A stretch of 64,000 nt of DNA from contig NW_023601212.1 in the NCBI RefSeq assembly GCF_014898055.3, forward strand, positions 52,750,329 to 52,814,328. Direction: 5' to 3'. The translations under genes and the position numbers were made by a program. The notes beneath the pieces were generated by a model. It ran no database searches. It was not told where the DNA came from and saw nothing but the letters and a program-made list of their open reading frames with translations. This document shows positions 24,715-34,949 of the stretch, piece by piece; within the stretch, counting starts at the first letter, position 1; the number at the start of each line of letters is the position of its first letter. The stretch comes from Talpa occidentalis (taxonomy: Eukaryota > Chordata > Mammalia > Eulipotyphla > Talpidae).

Positions 24715-25190
24715 TTCCTGCCTGGTCTCCCTGACCCAACCTCCCACTGCAGCTCAGTAGGAGCCAGTCTTTTCCCATAAAGCACAGATCTGAGTCACCA
24801 TGGTCAAAGAGAAAGTCCTGCTCTTACCTCAGCAGACCAAGCTCACTTCTGCCCAAGTCTCTCACGTGGTTGATGTATGTGCTGCCCAGGTGGTCTTTCC
24901 TTACAGTTTCTTTCCCAACCCCCTTTTGGGCCCCTGTGCATGCTGTTCTCTCTGCTTGGAATGCTCCTTCCTTTTTTTAATTTTTTCATTTGGAACTTGG
25001 AGAATGAGGAAGGGAACATTTTCTTCAAAATCTAGCAAAAATGTCACCTTCCCAGATGCCCACTACACAGAGTTCATGGCTCCCACTTCCTTATTTTTAG
25101 GACAGATGTTCTTACATTGATTGTCATCTGGCATGACACTGAAGCTGATCTCTTTTCTTCATAGCTCGTTTCTTCTGCTAGACTAATATT
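24715..25190 (+). repeat. L2 LINE 3' fragment
   Basis: The string 'catgctgttctctctgcttg' running into gaatgctcc, then 'tgtcaccttcccagatgccc', is the standard L2 3' pattern in sense orientation. Confidence 0.65.
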
Positions 25191-25259
25191 TACAACAAAG
25201 TCAGGAGACATACTATTTACCTTGATAGGATGGGACAGAACACCTCACACAGAGAAGTT

Positions 25260-25500
25260 CACAGTCCTGGCTGTGGAGTTGGAAAATTGGGGATACGATC
25301 TTGGTTTATTCACTGTATGACCTTGGAAGTTATTAAGCCTCGTGGAGGCTGGTTTCCAACATCTGTACTATGAGAACGAGAAGTCCCCTCATCAATAACA
25401 TTGAATGTTGATGTCTCATTAGTAATTATCATTTGAGTCTTAGAACTTAGCACAGTGCCTTTTACACGGTAGCCATCAGTCAATGACTATTTACTGATTT
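25260..25500 (+). repeat. MIR SINE fragment
   Basis: MIR order is visible: 'cactgtatgaccttggaagt', 'ccaacatctgtactatgaga' and 'cttagcacagtgccttttac' with a terminal 'cagtcaatgactatt'. Confidence 0.6.
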
Positions 25501-25806
25501 TTTTGGATTCAATGGAAGAATTAAAATTCACAACTAGGATTGCAAGTCCACTTTTCCTTTCTAGTACAGCTGTTCCAGTATTGCATTTTATAGGATTTGA
25601 GGAGCATTCCAGATCAGCTGAGGAAACATAGGGTTGAGCCATTCAGTGAGCCAGTACATTACTGGGAGGAGAGGACTCATTCAGACCTAGGTCAATTAAT
25701 GCCTTTTCCAGATCCACACCACTGCCCCACCTCATCACTCTTCTTCTGCTGCCTCCTTGTGGCCATGCCGACATGCAGACTTTTTCATTGCCATTGCCAT
25801 TACTTT

Positions 25807-26177
25807 TTTTTTTTTCTGTATATTTTATTTTATATATATTTTATGTCGTACTTCCTTTTTGTACAATGTGTGCTTTCTCCGCTCAAGTGTAGTCCCCGCA
25901 AAATTCCCACCTCCAATTCACCGGTGCACCATCACCATAGTCCCTTGTATAAAAACACATTCTATCCCCTGTTTTGATCCCTCTCTTTCCCACTCCCCTG
26001 CACAGTGTCTCTGATCAATAGTTGCATATTAATATTGTTTTTTAATTTTTTTCCTGATCCCTTATTTGGTTCCCCTACATTCCTCCTATAAGTGAAGCCA
26101 TCCATACTTTTCTATTTCTTCTGGCTTATTTCACTGAGCATGATCCCTTCCAGCTCCATCCATGCTGCTGCAAATGG
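25807..26177 (-). mobile_element. 5'-truncated L1 3' end
   Basis: Antisense L1 3'UTR plus the last ORF2 codons. It opens with a T tract (tail) and ends with 'gagcatgatcccttccagct' and the gctgctgcaaatgg block. The flanks gccattactttt (25796-25806) and ggcattacttt (26177-26187) look like the target-site duplication. It is more diverged than the 50-58 kb copies. Confidence 0.8.
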
Positions 26178-26741
26178 CATTACTTTCTTATTTTAAGTTT
26201 GGTGTCTTTCTTTGGAATCCTATCCAGGATATATAATTTGTAGTTTTGCTTATTAATGCATTTTGATAAAGAGCTAAAATTTTCATGGAAATTATTACAA
26301 CACTAGTAAGACAGCCCAGTGGCTGCAAGGGTTAAAACAAGATTTCTTTTAGTCAATAGGGCTGAAATTAACTTTAAACATCAAGCTCTTAGGTAAAGAG
26401 AAAAAGGTCATATTAACTGCTGAACTTAAAATATTTCACTGCCACTAAATTTTTTCATTTGGTCCACCTACTCAAATTGCTTTAGGAAAAAGAAAAGGAA
26501 AGGTTTGAAATTTAAAAAGATGAAAAATAAATAATGAGAATTATCCTAATAATAAGAAATGTAATGCAATTAGGTGTTAAATAATGGAGTTTGAGTCTCC
26601 ACTTGCAATCCGCATCCTGGTATCCTTGGCCTTCCATAGCCTATTTTATTATTCTCTGTAGGATTTTCACCATAAAGCATATTCGATACAGTTTACTTAT
26701 TTGTTCATTGTCCAGCTTGTCAACAAGAATGAGGGCAGGCA

Positions 26742-27010
26742 GGGCCTCCCTGGTGGAGCAAGGGGTCAAGCAATACACTATGATGCAATCCGCAGCCTCT
26801 GTAGCATGAGTTTGATCCCTGGCCAGCCAGGGAGCAATCCACATGGTGCAGCAGACCTCTCTTGACTCGCCCACTGCTCCCCTTAGCAGTGTATTTCAGT
26901 CAGTCTGCCTGTTCTGTTCCCTACTTTGTCTCTGGTGAATCCTCTCACCCCCTGCATCTCTGGCCTGTATCCCAGCTCTTGTATACATAAATAAATAAAT
27001 CTTAAAAAAA
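26742..27010 (+). mobile_element. tRNA-derived SINE, full length
   Basis: Sense SINE from gggcctccctggtggagcaa to the (AAAT)n-CTTAAAAA tail, with a perfect 17-bp target-site duplication aagaatgagggcaggca at 26725-26741 and 27011-27027. Confidence 0.95.
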
Positions 27011-27027
27011 AAGAATGAGGGCAGGCA

Positions 27028-27886
27028 ACTTCAGAAATGTAGCCCCCAAGCCCAAGAACAAGGCACATTACTTAATCACTTTGTGCCTCAGTTTCCATGT
27101 CTGTACAATGAAGTTCAAAAATAGTCCTAACTTGTAAGATTTAGATTATATGATTTTATGTGTACATATGTTTCAGAATAGTTCCTGGAGGGTACTGCAC
27201 AGCTATGTGTTTTCTATTATCATCACCATCATCATCATCATTTTTTATTGCTATTACTATAAATTTGACTAGCAAAGTGAGAGAGAATGATCCATGAGGA
27301 ATAAAACAGTCAGAGCCCAAATATTAACCTGGAATCTTGTTATACATTGCATTTCCCAATTGTTTATGATCTGTTTCTTCCCGCTAGGATACAATTTCCA
27401 AGAAGAACTCTAAGAGGAGCCACAGTGTGGAAAATGAATGAATCTCAAGGATTTAAAATAATCACTGGCAGCATAGTCAGAATTCAATAAATATTAATTG
27501 AATTAATCATGGGTTAAGATATTTTAAAAAATATACTAAACTTGTTTCAAGTCTCATAAGTCCATTAATTGGAAAGTGTGTAATAAATCAAAAGCCCCTG
27601 CCTAGAGAATTAGATGTCATTTAGTTATTAACTTTTTCATTTATTTAATAGTTCTCCACTCTATGCCACCCTTGCCCCTGTTAACACCACTTGCCTGAGA
27701 TTGAAAGTTAATAGAATATTGTCCATATTTTCAAGGCTCATGGTAGTTGGAGAATAGACACATGACTACTTAATTAAGTACTAAGTGGCCAACTTTACTT
27801 GTAAAGCCTTTTTTCCCTCCCTCCCCTGCCTTGTGTCCCTTTTCCTTCTCCTGCCTTCAGGTTAAGAATTTTTTTTCCTACATTTT
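27028..27886. other. Intergenic DNA with MIR remnant
   Basis: An MIR-like block at 27065-27200 ('ctttgtgcctcagtttccat') and a short (CAT)n run at 27217-27240 are visible. The rest is AT-rich and unassigned. Confidence 0.45.
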
Positions 27887-27990
27887 TCTTTTTTTTTTTT
27901 TAATATATTTTTTAAATTTTTACATCATTGTTCATTTTTAAAGAATATTTGCTTCCCCCACTCCCTCAGGTGTAGTCCCCATAGAGTTTT
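27887..27990 (-). mobile_element. Short L1 3'-end fragment
   Basis: A T tract followed by 'gcttcccccactccctcagg' and tgtagtccccatag matches the antisense start of the 25.8-kb L1 fragment. It ends just before the SINE at 28001. Confidence 0.55.
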
Positions 27991-28000
27991 TTGAAACTTG

Positions 28001-28271
28001 GGCCTCCCCCGTGGTGCAGTGGGTTGAGCTCAGCGCTGTGAAGCTGTTTGCAGCCTCTGCAGCGCAGGTTCTATTCCCGGCCGACAAGGGAGATTCCCAC
28101 ATGGCGAAGCAGACCTCTCCTGTCTCACCCGCTGCTCCCCTCAGCAGTGTATTTCAGTCAGTCTGCCTGTTCTGTTCCCCACTCTGTCTCTGGTGAATCC
28201 TCTCACCCTCCCATGCCTCTGGCCTATACCCCAGTTTTTGAATAAATAAATAAATCTTAAAAAAAATAAAT
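28001..28271 (+). mobile_element. tRNA-derived SINE, full length
   Basis: Sense SINE (ggcctcccccgtggtgcagt ... aaataaataaatcttaaaaa) with a direct target duplication ttgaaacttg at 27991-28000 and 28272-28281. Confidence 0.93.
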
Positions 28272-28594
28272 TTGAAACTTGTCCTGAAAACTCTGATAAG
28301 TCAATGAAGCAGGTAAGACACTAAAGTAGGGGCTAGCAGCAAGCCATACATTTCTTGCAGTGAGCAAGGAAAAGAACTGAGGTTAGTCATTCTTTTGCCT
28401 ATGAAAGTAGAGACTTGTATTTGGGGTGAGGCTGAAGATTGGAGCCATAGATGGGGTGCCTTTCATGGAGTTAGAGGAAGAGAATGTGGAGGCAGAGTTA
28501 AGGAGAGATGAGGGTCTCTGTTTGGTTCGTGTTCAAGATTTGTGGGTCTGAAGCTCAGCAGAGAGACTGATAGTAAGAGGCTTGGTAGTCATTG

Positions 28595-29098
28595 TGTTAC
28601 AGGGCAACCCCAATACAAAACGGGGTGCCTGACTGTGGGTCCTCACCAGCTCGCTTAAAAGGACTTATCAGTACTCCACTGCAGGCACACGCGAAAGGTT
28701 AATAAAAGGTTTATTTACAAGGGAAGGGGAAATGAGGAAATGTACAGCTCTGGGAGAATAGTGGGAGACAAAGTTTTAAATGCGTCCTACCTGATCCACT
28801 GATCTGGAATCCCAAATGGCACTCTGAGAGCTGGCCGTGAGCCAGGAGCCGTGAAGCCAGGAGGCGAGCGAGAGAGAGCGAGAGAGAGAGCCCCGCAAGG
28901 CCCATGTGTTTGGTTTTTATATCCAACCTGGATGCTTAACTCCACCCTCAGGTCCCAGTCACCTTCCCTTTGGTGGTGGCGGGATTTGTTTTTTCCAATG
29001 TCCTGATGGCTTTGGTCTGGAGTGGGGGTGGAGTCCACAAAGCCTGCATGGAATTAGCTCAGGACATCCTTTCCCCCTAACTATTACCCCCTTTCACA
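28595..29098 (-). mobile_element. Solo LTR of a class I (ERV1-type) endogenous retrovirus
   Basis: A 504-bp element with TG...CA ends (plus-strand tgttacaggg ... tttcaca), flanked by a 4-bp duplication ATTG at 28591-28594 and 29099-29102. A 4-bp duplication is typical of gammaretrovirus-like integration. On the minus strand the order is U3, a TATA box (plus-strand TTTTTATATCC at 28914-28924), a (CT/GA)n-rich stretch at 28861-28891 near the expected R start, the AATAAA signal (TTTATT at 28710-28715), then U5. No internal viral sequence or second LTR is adjacent, so this is a solo LTR left by LTR-LTR recombination. Confidence 0.85.
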
Positions 29099-29102
29099 AT
29101 TG

Positions 29103-29800
29103 GGGCCTATTAGCAACACAGCCCTGGGTCCCGATGGTCCCATGCTGGTGAACATCACGTGAACGAGTACTGCTCCCTGCTCGTGACCCTCGGAAGTGTC
29201 TCCCAGAAAGACCAGGTAGCCTTGGAGGGCAGGAACACATCTCTCCATAGTATTCATATAGTGCACAGTACGCATCTCAGCGCTAGGAAAATGGACAGAA
29301 ACAGAACTTCTAGAGTGGAAAGGAGCCTTAAAAATCATATTACAGGAATGAACTGAGGCCCAGTGTCTTTAAACTTCCACCCGATGTCATTCAAAAGAAC
29401 AGTCACAGCACTGGCTCCAGAATCAGGTTTCCACACCTCCAGCGTCTGCCCACGCTGCGTCAGGGGGCTGAGTTGAGGGTTTTGGGTTGAATATGCTTCT
29501 CTCAGTCTGTTTCAGCAGCAGCAGGATAGCTAGGGCTTCACAGGTAGCAGGTCACATATGAACGATGCCAGGCACACAGTGGGTGCTTAATAAATGCTTA
29601 TTTGGTAAAATTCAGTTCTCTTAGGAAGATAGAAAATTTGGAATAAGGTGGTAAGGATGGAGCTGATGCCCTCACTCCCGAGGCAAAGGTGAGTGGCATG
29701 ATGTTGGACATCAAGTCAGTCCCAGAAAAGCCCCTCTTTTCTTCTAGAGGGTGCCTGGTGAGCTCAGCTTCCGGCTACTTGGTGCAGGCATGTGGGCGTG
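29103..29800. other. Intergenic DNA between the solo LTR and the RNASEL promoter
   Basis: Contains an MIR-like 3' block at about 29540-29605 ('gccaggcacacagtgggtgc', ttaataaatgctt). No gene is seen. Confidence 0.5.
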
Positions 29801-29892
29801 TGGGTCACCTCCCTGCTCCTCACTCCTCCCTGGGCCCGCCCACTGGCTTGCCCCTTCTCGGGGAGGAATGTTTCCCTGCTGGCAACAAACAG

Positions 29893-29947
29893 TATTTAAA
29901 GAGTAATACTGCCTGAAGAGTACTTCAGAGGAGACTGAATCTAGACG
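29893..29947 (+). promoter_or_regulatory. RNASEL: Candidate RNASEL promoter and non-coding first exon
   Basis: A TATA-like TATTTAAA at 29893-29900 is followed about 25-30 bases later by a possible short exon ending in a good donor (AGACG|gtaagaag at 29947/29948). RNASEL genes are known to have a non-coding first exon, and the coding exon here carries 5'UTR plus a possible acceptor. The location, about 5 kb upstream of the ATG, is plausible once the inserted repeats are counted. No transcript evidence is available, and a start downstream of the ISRE is an equal possibility. Confidence 0.35.
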
Positions 29948-31064
29948 GTAAGAAGGGCAGAAGGAGGAGAGCTCGAAATGCCTGAGAAGTTGTTCCTTAG
30001 CTTTAGGAACTGGAGAGGAAATGGAGTGTGGAGCTGGGTGGTCGTGAAACCGGAGCCCCGCAGTGCACGCAGAGGGTCAGACCCGGAGGGTGTTGTGATC
30101 TTCAGCCTTATCCGAGGTTCTGCCACAATCCAACGTTTTATATTCAAGTCTGCGTTGATCAGACAGCTCTGGGCAGGTGGGGAAAACGAAACTGAAAGCA
30201 GAACTTGTCTGTTGCAATGCTTTTGCTGGGTGTGTTTATTCTCTACAGTTTTTGTTTTTTTTATTCTCTAATATTTTTCTCAGGGTTTCTGCAACTCTTC
30301 TCCTTTTTCTAGCAATTCATCTCACACCTGTTGTGGGCAACTGTCTACGTAAACACTTGGTTTAGAGATTTCATTGCCAGGCCATTGAGTTTATATTGCC
30401 CAGTGGATTACAGGGCTGTAGGTGGTAGGGGCTTCGAGGTTGTCAGGGTGGCAGATTGCTGAAAAACAGTTACTTTGTGAATTTCATGGCAGATGCAACT
30501 TTATAAATATTCGGGTAATAGTTTGGTGCTGTCTGATGCTTTAGTCTGTATCATTCAGCTCTGATGGAAGGGAGTTGGGTTAATTGACAACTCCACTTTT
30601 CCTATTTATGTACTATGTATATGCACATGAGTGGGGAGAATAGAATTTAAAAATGTTTTCCATAAGGGCACATAATTGGCTTTACTGTTTATTGAGTGCC
30701 TAATATTTGCCACACCCCCTACTTCAGTGAACTTTCTATGTATATATGAGTCACTGAAATGATCTTTGCCTCCATGGAATAAGAAGTGGATATAAGTTCT
30801 GGCTACACAATTAAGGAAGTAACAGTCTACTGATAAACAATTTGGGGCTCAAGCTTAGATCCAGCTGAGGAGGTCAGGGTCCAAGTTCTTTCCTGCTCGG
30901 TAAGCCTTGAGTAAGTGTACACTAAGCACAGGTAGGACAGGCACAGGGCCTGCAAACACGGAGAGGGATCAACCTTCAGATAGAATAAGAACTATGAATT
31001 GGCAGAACTATCTTCCTATTAAATGAAGACTCTGGACTTTAAATTTTTTCAATTTGATTTTTTT
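29948..31064 (+). other. Promoter-proximal or intron 1 DNA of RNASEL
   Basis: Mostly unique. A 'tattgagtgcctaatatttg' block at about 30690 resembles an L2/MIR 3' region. The ISRE sits at 30180-30197. Confidence 0.4.
30180..30197 (+). promoter_or_regulatory. Interferon-stimulated response element (ISRE/IRF site)
   Basis: GGGAAAACGAAACTGAAA has three GAAA cores with 2-bp spacing and fits the ISRE consensus RNGAAANNGAAACT exactly at 30180-30193, with a further GAAA at 30194-30197. It lies about 240 bases from the candidate RNASEL first exon. ISGF3 and IRF factors bind such sites. RNase L belongs to the interferon pathway, so control of RNASEL is the natural inference. Confidence 0.7.
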
Positions 31065-31382
31065 TTTTTATTTATTTATTTTATTGAGGCATGTTTTATT
31101 ATTTATTTCTTTGTTTGTTTTTTTTTTTTGTTTATACATGCACTGGGTACAGTCAGAAGCGCGGGAGGGTGAGAGAATTCACCAGAGCCAGAGCGGGGAG
31201 CAGAGCAGGCAGAAGGACTGAAGTACACTGCTAAGGGGAGCAGCGGGCGGCAGGAGAGGGCTGCGCGCCATGCGGGACCCTCCTCCGGCGGCCGGGGAGC
31301 AGCCGGGGATCGAACCGGCGCTGCAGAGGCTGCGGGCAGCTTCGCAACCCAGCGCTCAACCACTGCACCACCAGGGAGGCCC
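31065..31382 (-). mobile_element. tRNA-derived SINE, full length, young
   Basis: Antisense copy with a long T/A-rich tail (31065-31135) and head rev. comp. 'ccaccagggaggccc'. The target-site duplication tcaatttgatttttt lies at about 31049-31063 and 31383-31397. GC-rich CpG sites in the body are well kept, which suggests youth. Confidence 0.93.
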
Positions 31383-31825
31383 TCAATTTGATTTTTTAAC
31401 CTTATATAAAACATGAAACCTTTATATAAAAGATGAAACAGCTTTTTTGGTCATAACTAATTCTGCATGATTCTGCAGCTGCATCACCATTGAATGTGTT
31501 CAAGTTATTTTTTATTGTGTTCCCAATGTGTATATTTTCCATTTGTTTCAGGTTGGATAGCTTCTGTTGGCCTGTTACATAATCCTGTCATTTGCTGTGT
31601 CTGACGCTGTGTTAAATGCATCTGCTGAATTCTTAACTTTAGATTAATTTCAAGTTTCCTTCTAAAATTCCCATTTCATCATTTAAGATACCAAACCCCT
31701 GGTTAAATTCTCCTCTTTTAAAAATCCCAATTTTAAAAATATATTAATCATTCATATTCTATATCTATTCTGTTTTACTTTAATATCTAGCTCATCTGTT
31801 AATTTGTTTCTATTGTTTCTTTTTT

Positions 31826-32700
31826 GAGAATAGTGATAAAATACACATGATATAATATTTACCACTTTCACCATATTTTCTCCCACCACCAGGCCTTTAT
31901 ACCTCTTTGCCCCTGTCTCCTTCCCCCTCCCTCTTAACCCAGAAACCTCAGTCTGGTCATCAGTGTCTGAGTATTTATAATTATTTTACTTTGTCAGCTC
32001 ATCTGCTTTGTTTCCTTCTGTTTCTCATATATATAAAGGCATCTGACATTTGCCTTTATCTTTCTGATTTACTTCATTTTTGAATAATCTTCTTGACTTC
32101 CTTCCATTTTGATATAAATCATAACTTTTCATCTATCCTTATAGCTGAATTGTATTCTAGTATGTGTATATACTATGTCTTCTTTTATCTGATCCTATCT
32201 GTGGGCACCTAGGTTGCTTCCAAATTCTAAATATTGAAAATAATGCTGCAATAAACATTGTGAACATATAATTTTTTGAGTTGCAGAATCCATGTTTTTA
32301 GGATTGATACCCAAGAGTCAGATTACTGGATTATACGGTATTTCCATTTTTAGTTTTCTAATATAAGGCCTGCTTTCTAATATAAGGCCTGCTTTCTAAA
32401 GTGGTTGCACCAATTGACACACCTACCAATAAAGTATTAGGGTTCCTCTTTCTCCACATCCTCTCCAGCACTTGTTGATGTCTTTCTGATGCATGGCATT
32501 CTCACAGATGGGAGATGCTATCCCATTTTGGCTTTGACTTGCATTCCCTTATTAACTGGCATGAGCATTTCTTTATATATATGTTGACCTTCTGCGTATC
32601 CTCTTCAGTAAGTTGTCTATTCAGATTTGTAGTCCATTTTTAAAAATTGGGTTGCTTGTATTTTTGCTGTTAAGTTAGATGAGTTCTTTGTGTACTCCTG
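31826..32700 (-). mobile_element. Old L1 ORF2 3'/3'UTR remnant
   Basis: Antisense L1: 'cctaggttgcttccaaattc', then 'aataatgctgcaataaacat', 'ctttctccacatcctctcca' with gcacttgttg, and 'tagtccatttttaaaaattg' are recognisable degraded ORF2 segments in order. An internal 19-bp tandem repeat lies near 32358-32396. It is much older than the L1s at 5.7 and 50-58 kb. Confidence 0.8.
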
Positions 32701-34260
32701 TCAACCACACAACTGTTATTTAACTGTGGTATGTGGATTCTGTGACCTGTGGTCTCTCCAACCCCCACATACCTCCAGGGGTTTGGACATAGCAGAATGA
32801 TCTCAGAGCAGCTTGTTTGCACTGTAGACAGGCTACTGTCCTGGTTCTGATTACAGGCATATGAGAGTGTGTGTTCTCAAGGTTTCATATGCCTTCTATA
32901 CAAGACTGATTCCCCGTATACCTCTCTCAATCTTCCTAGCACTGGAAGGGGATTGGGATAGAGTCCCAGCCATGGTTTGTTTCCTTTGCCTTTCAAATAC
33001 AGAAACTTGCCCTTGTCCCTAATTCTAGGTTACAGGTGCTTGGATCTCTGGTTAATAGTAGTATGCAGCATATACAGTTATTATCTGGAGTTGGCCCCAG
33101 ATTGGGGATGAGGCAGGCATTTTGCATAATATAGCTGCACACTTTAGGGAAGAAACTCACTCTTCTTTATGGAGGCACCGGCAAGCCAATCTAACCTTCC
33201 CCACACCATTTTGGGTTCCAGAGACTCAAACCAACAGTCAGCACCTTATACAAATTCTACACCAGCTGTAGCTCACTGTCCTCAAGCTCCTCTATTCAGG
33301 GGTGTTTCACTCTCTGGCTCTGGGTGCCTAATTACTATCTGACAGTGTAGTGTCCACCTTTGCAGGGATTGGTCTACTACTTCATTGTTCTGTTGCAGCT
33401 CTTCTATTCCCCTACTCTTACAGCTCTCTGGAGGTAGAACCCTCCATCCAGCACACCAATTATGTTTGCTCCCCTTCCCAGCACACTCTCTGTGTTCTAA
33501 CATCCCCGATGTGGGTGTGACCCCTCTAGTCAACAACAAGAGAGAGGCTCTGTGTGGTAGTCCCCCCACCCCTGTCTTCGGTTGTCCTGGCCTGGTAACA
33601 CTGAACACAATTAAATTTCAATTTTCTCAGCCATTGGCCATGTAGTCCCTCTTTGTGCACACAGTAGTGATCTGGTCATCCCCCAGGGGTTGTCTTAATT
33701 TATATTTGTCTTAATTTTTTAATTTGGCTGTACATATGTGGAGGAGGCTAGCCCAGTGTCCTCACTCTTCTGACATGTTGCAGGAATCTGGGTTGTTTTT
33801 TAATGAGGCCATCTACTTCTAGTCAGAATGTGTTTATTTGACATTGAAACAAAATTGAAGATTAAGATTCATACCCTTTGATCAACCATTTAATTCTTTG
33901 AAATCTATCATGAGGAATCTTTTATAAGATCTATTACAAGCAAGCAGGCTAAAATAAGGTAAATTTGCTGCAACATTATTTAGATTTTTTTTTAAAAAAT
34001 CTAATTAAAAAAATCTTGGCTCAAAGTAACTTAAAAAAACTGCTCAGCAATAAGGTAGTGAAAACAACTGTCTGATGGCATATTACACAGCCACTAAAAA
34101 TGCTTTCAAAGACTTTGTAATAACAGGGAATTGTTTATACACTAGATGAAAGGAAGCAAGATACAATGTTACTTACATAGCATGACACCAATTATTTTAA
34201 AAAATCTGTAGAAACATACTAAAATATTAGCAATGGCTAGTGGAGCTCTTGATAATTTTC
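32701..34260. other. Repeat-derived and unassigned DNA
   Basis: 33,150-33,780 looks like diverged retrotransposon sequence (possibly an L1 5' region in antisense), but I could not confirm the family. 33,830-34,260 is AT-rich, with no gene. Confidence 0.35.
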
Positions 34261-34292
34261 TTGTTTTTAATTTAGGTAGATTCATATTATAT

Positions 34293-34561
34293 ATTTTTTA
34301 AAGATTTATTTATTTATTTATACAAGCACTGGGTATAGTCAGAAGCGCGGGAAGGTGAGAGAATTCACCAGAGCCAGAGTGGGGAGCAGAGCAGGCAGAA
34401 GTACACTGCTGAGGGGAGCAGCGGGTGGCAGGAGAGATCTGCGCGCCATGTGGGACCCTCCTCCGGTGGCCAGGGAGCAGCCAGGGATCGAACCGGCGCT
34501 GAGGAGGCTGCGGGCAGCTTCGCAACCCAGCGCTCAACCGCTGAGCCACCCGGGAGGCCCG
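34293..34561 (-). mobile_element. tRNA-derived SINE, full length
   Basis: Antisense SINE flanked by agattcatattatat at 34278-34292 and 34562-34576. It sits at the tail edge of a shorter fragment of the same family at 34580-34636. Confidence 0.92.
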
Positions 34562-34579
34562 AGATTCATATTATATTTT

Positions 34580-34636
34580 TTAAAGTTTTATTTATTTATT
34601 CATGCAAGCACTGGGTACAGTCAGAAGCGTTGGAGG
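34580..34636 (-). mobile_element. 5'-truncated fragment of the same SINE
   Basis: Only the 3' 57 bases remain (ttaaagttttatttatttat, then caagcactgggtacagtcag). The copy breaks off at gcgttggagg where full copies continue gcgcgggagggtgag. Confidence 0.75.
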
Positions 34637-34825
34637 CATAATATTTTTCATGAAAATTTCTGCAAGAAATAAGTTGATGTATTTGAAAACTTGATAGTAA
34701 AATTAACTTTCCCAGTTCAAAATGTTTTCTCACTACAATAAAATTACAAAATACCTTTCTTGTCTCGAGGTGGCATGTCAGAAGACTCCAAGAGTATTGT
34801 CCTTTCTCGTGCTGCTGACCTGTAG

Positions 34826-34949
34826 TCAGACCAGTTTACCCTGACTGAGTTTCTGAGAGCTCCATGTCTCTTTGATTAAGGTCCAAAGAGATAAGTTTTC
34901 ATTTTCTCAAAATAAAGGCAAAAGACTGTAGCCAGTGATATTTAGCATC
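34826..34949 (+). other. RNASEL: RNASEL 5'UTR in the first coding exon
   Basis: The sequence before the ATG (tttgattaag..., ttctcaaaataaaggcaaaa) resembles the human RNASEL leader as I recall it. A plausible acceptor is tgacctgtag|TCAG ending at 34825; another is catgtcag|AAG at 34781. Which is used is unknown. Confidence 0.4.

Noticed and set aside
34935..34949. Upstream in-frame GTG start for RNASEL (five extra residues)
   Set aside because: GTG is not a usual mammalian start; the ATG at 34950 aligns with the start of known RNASEL proteins.
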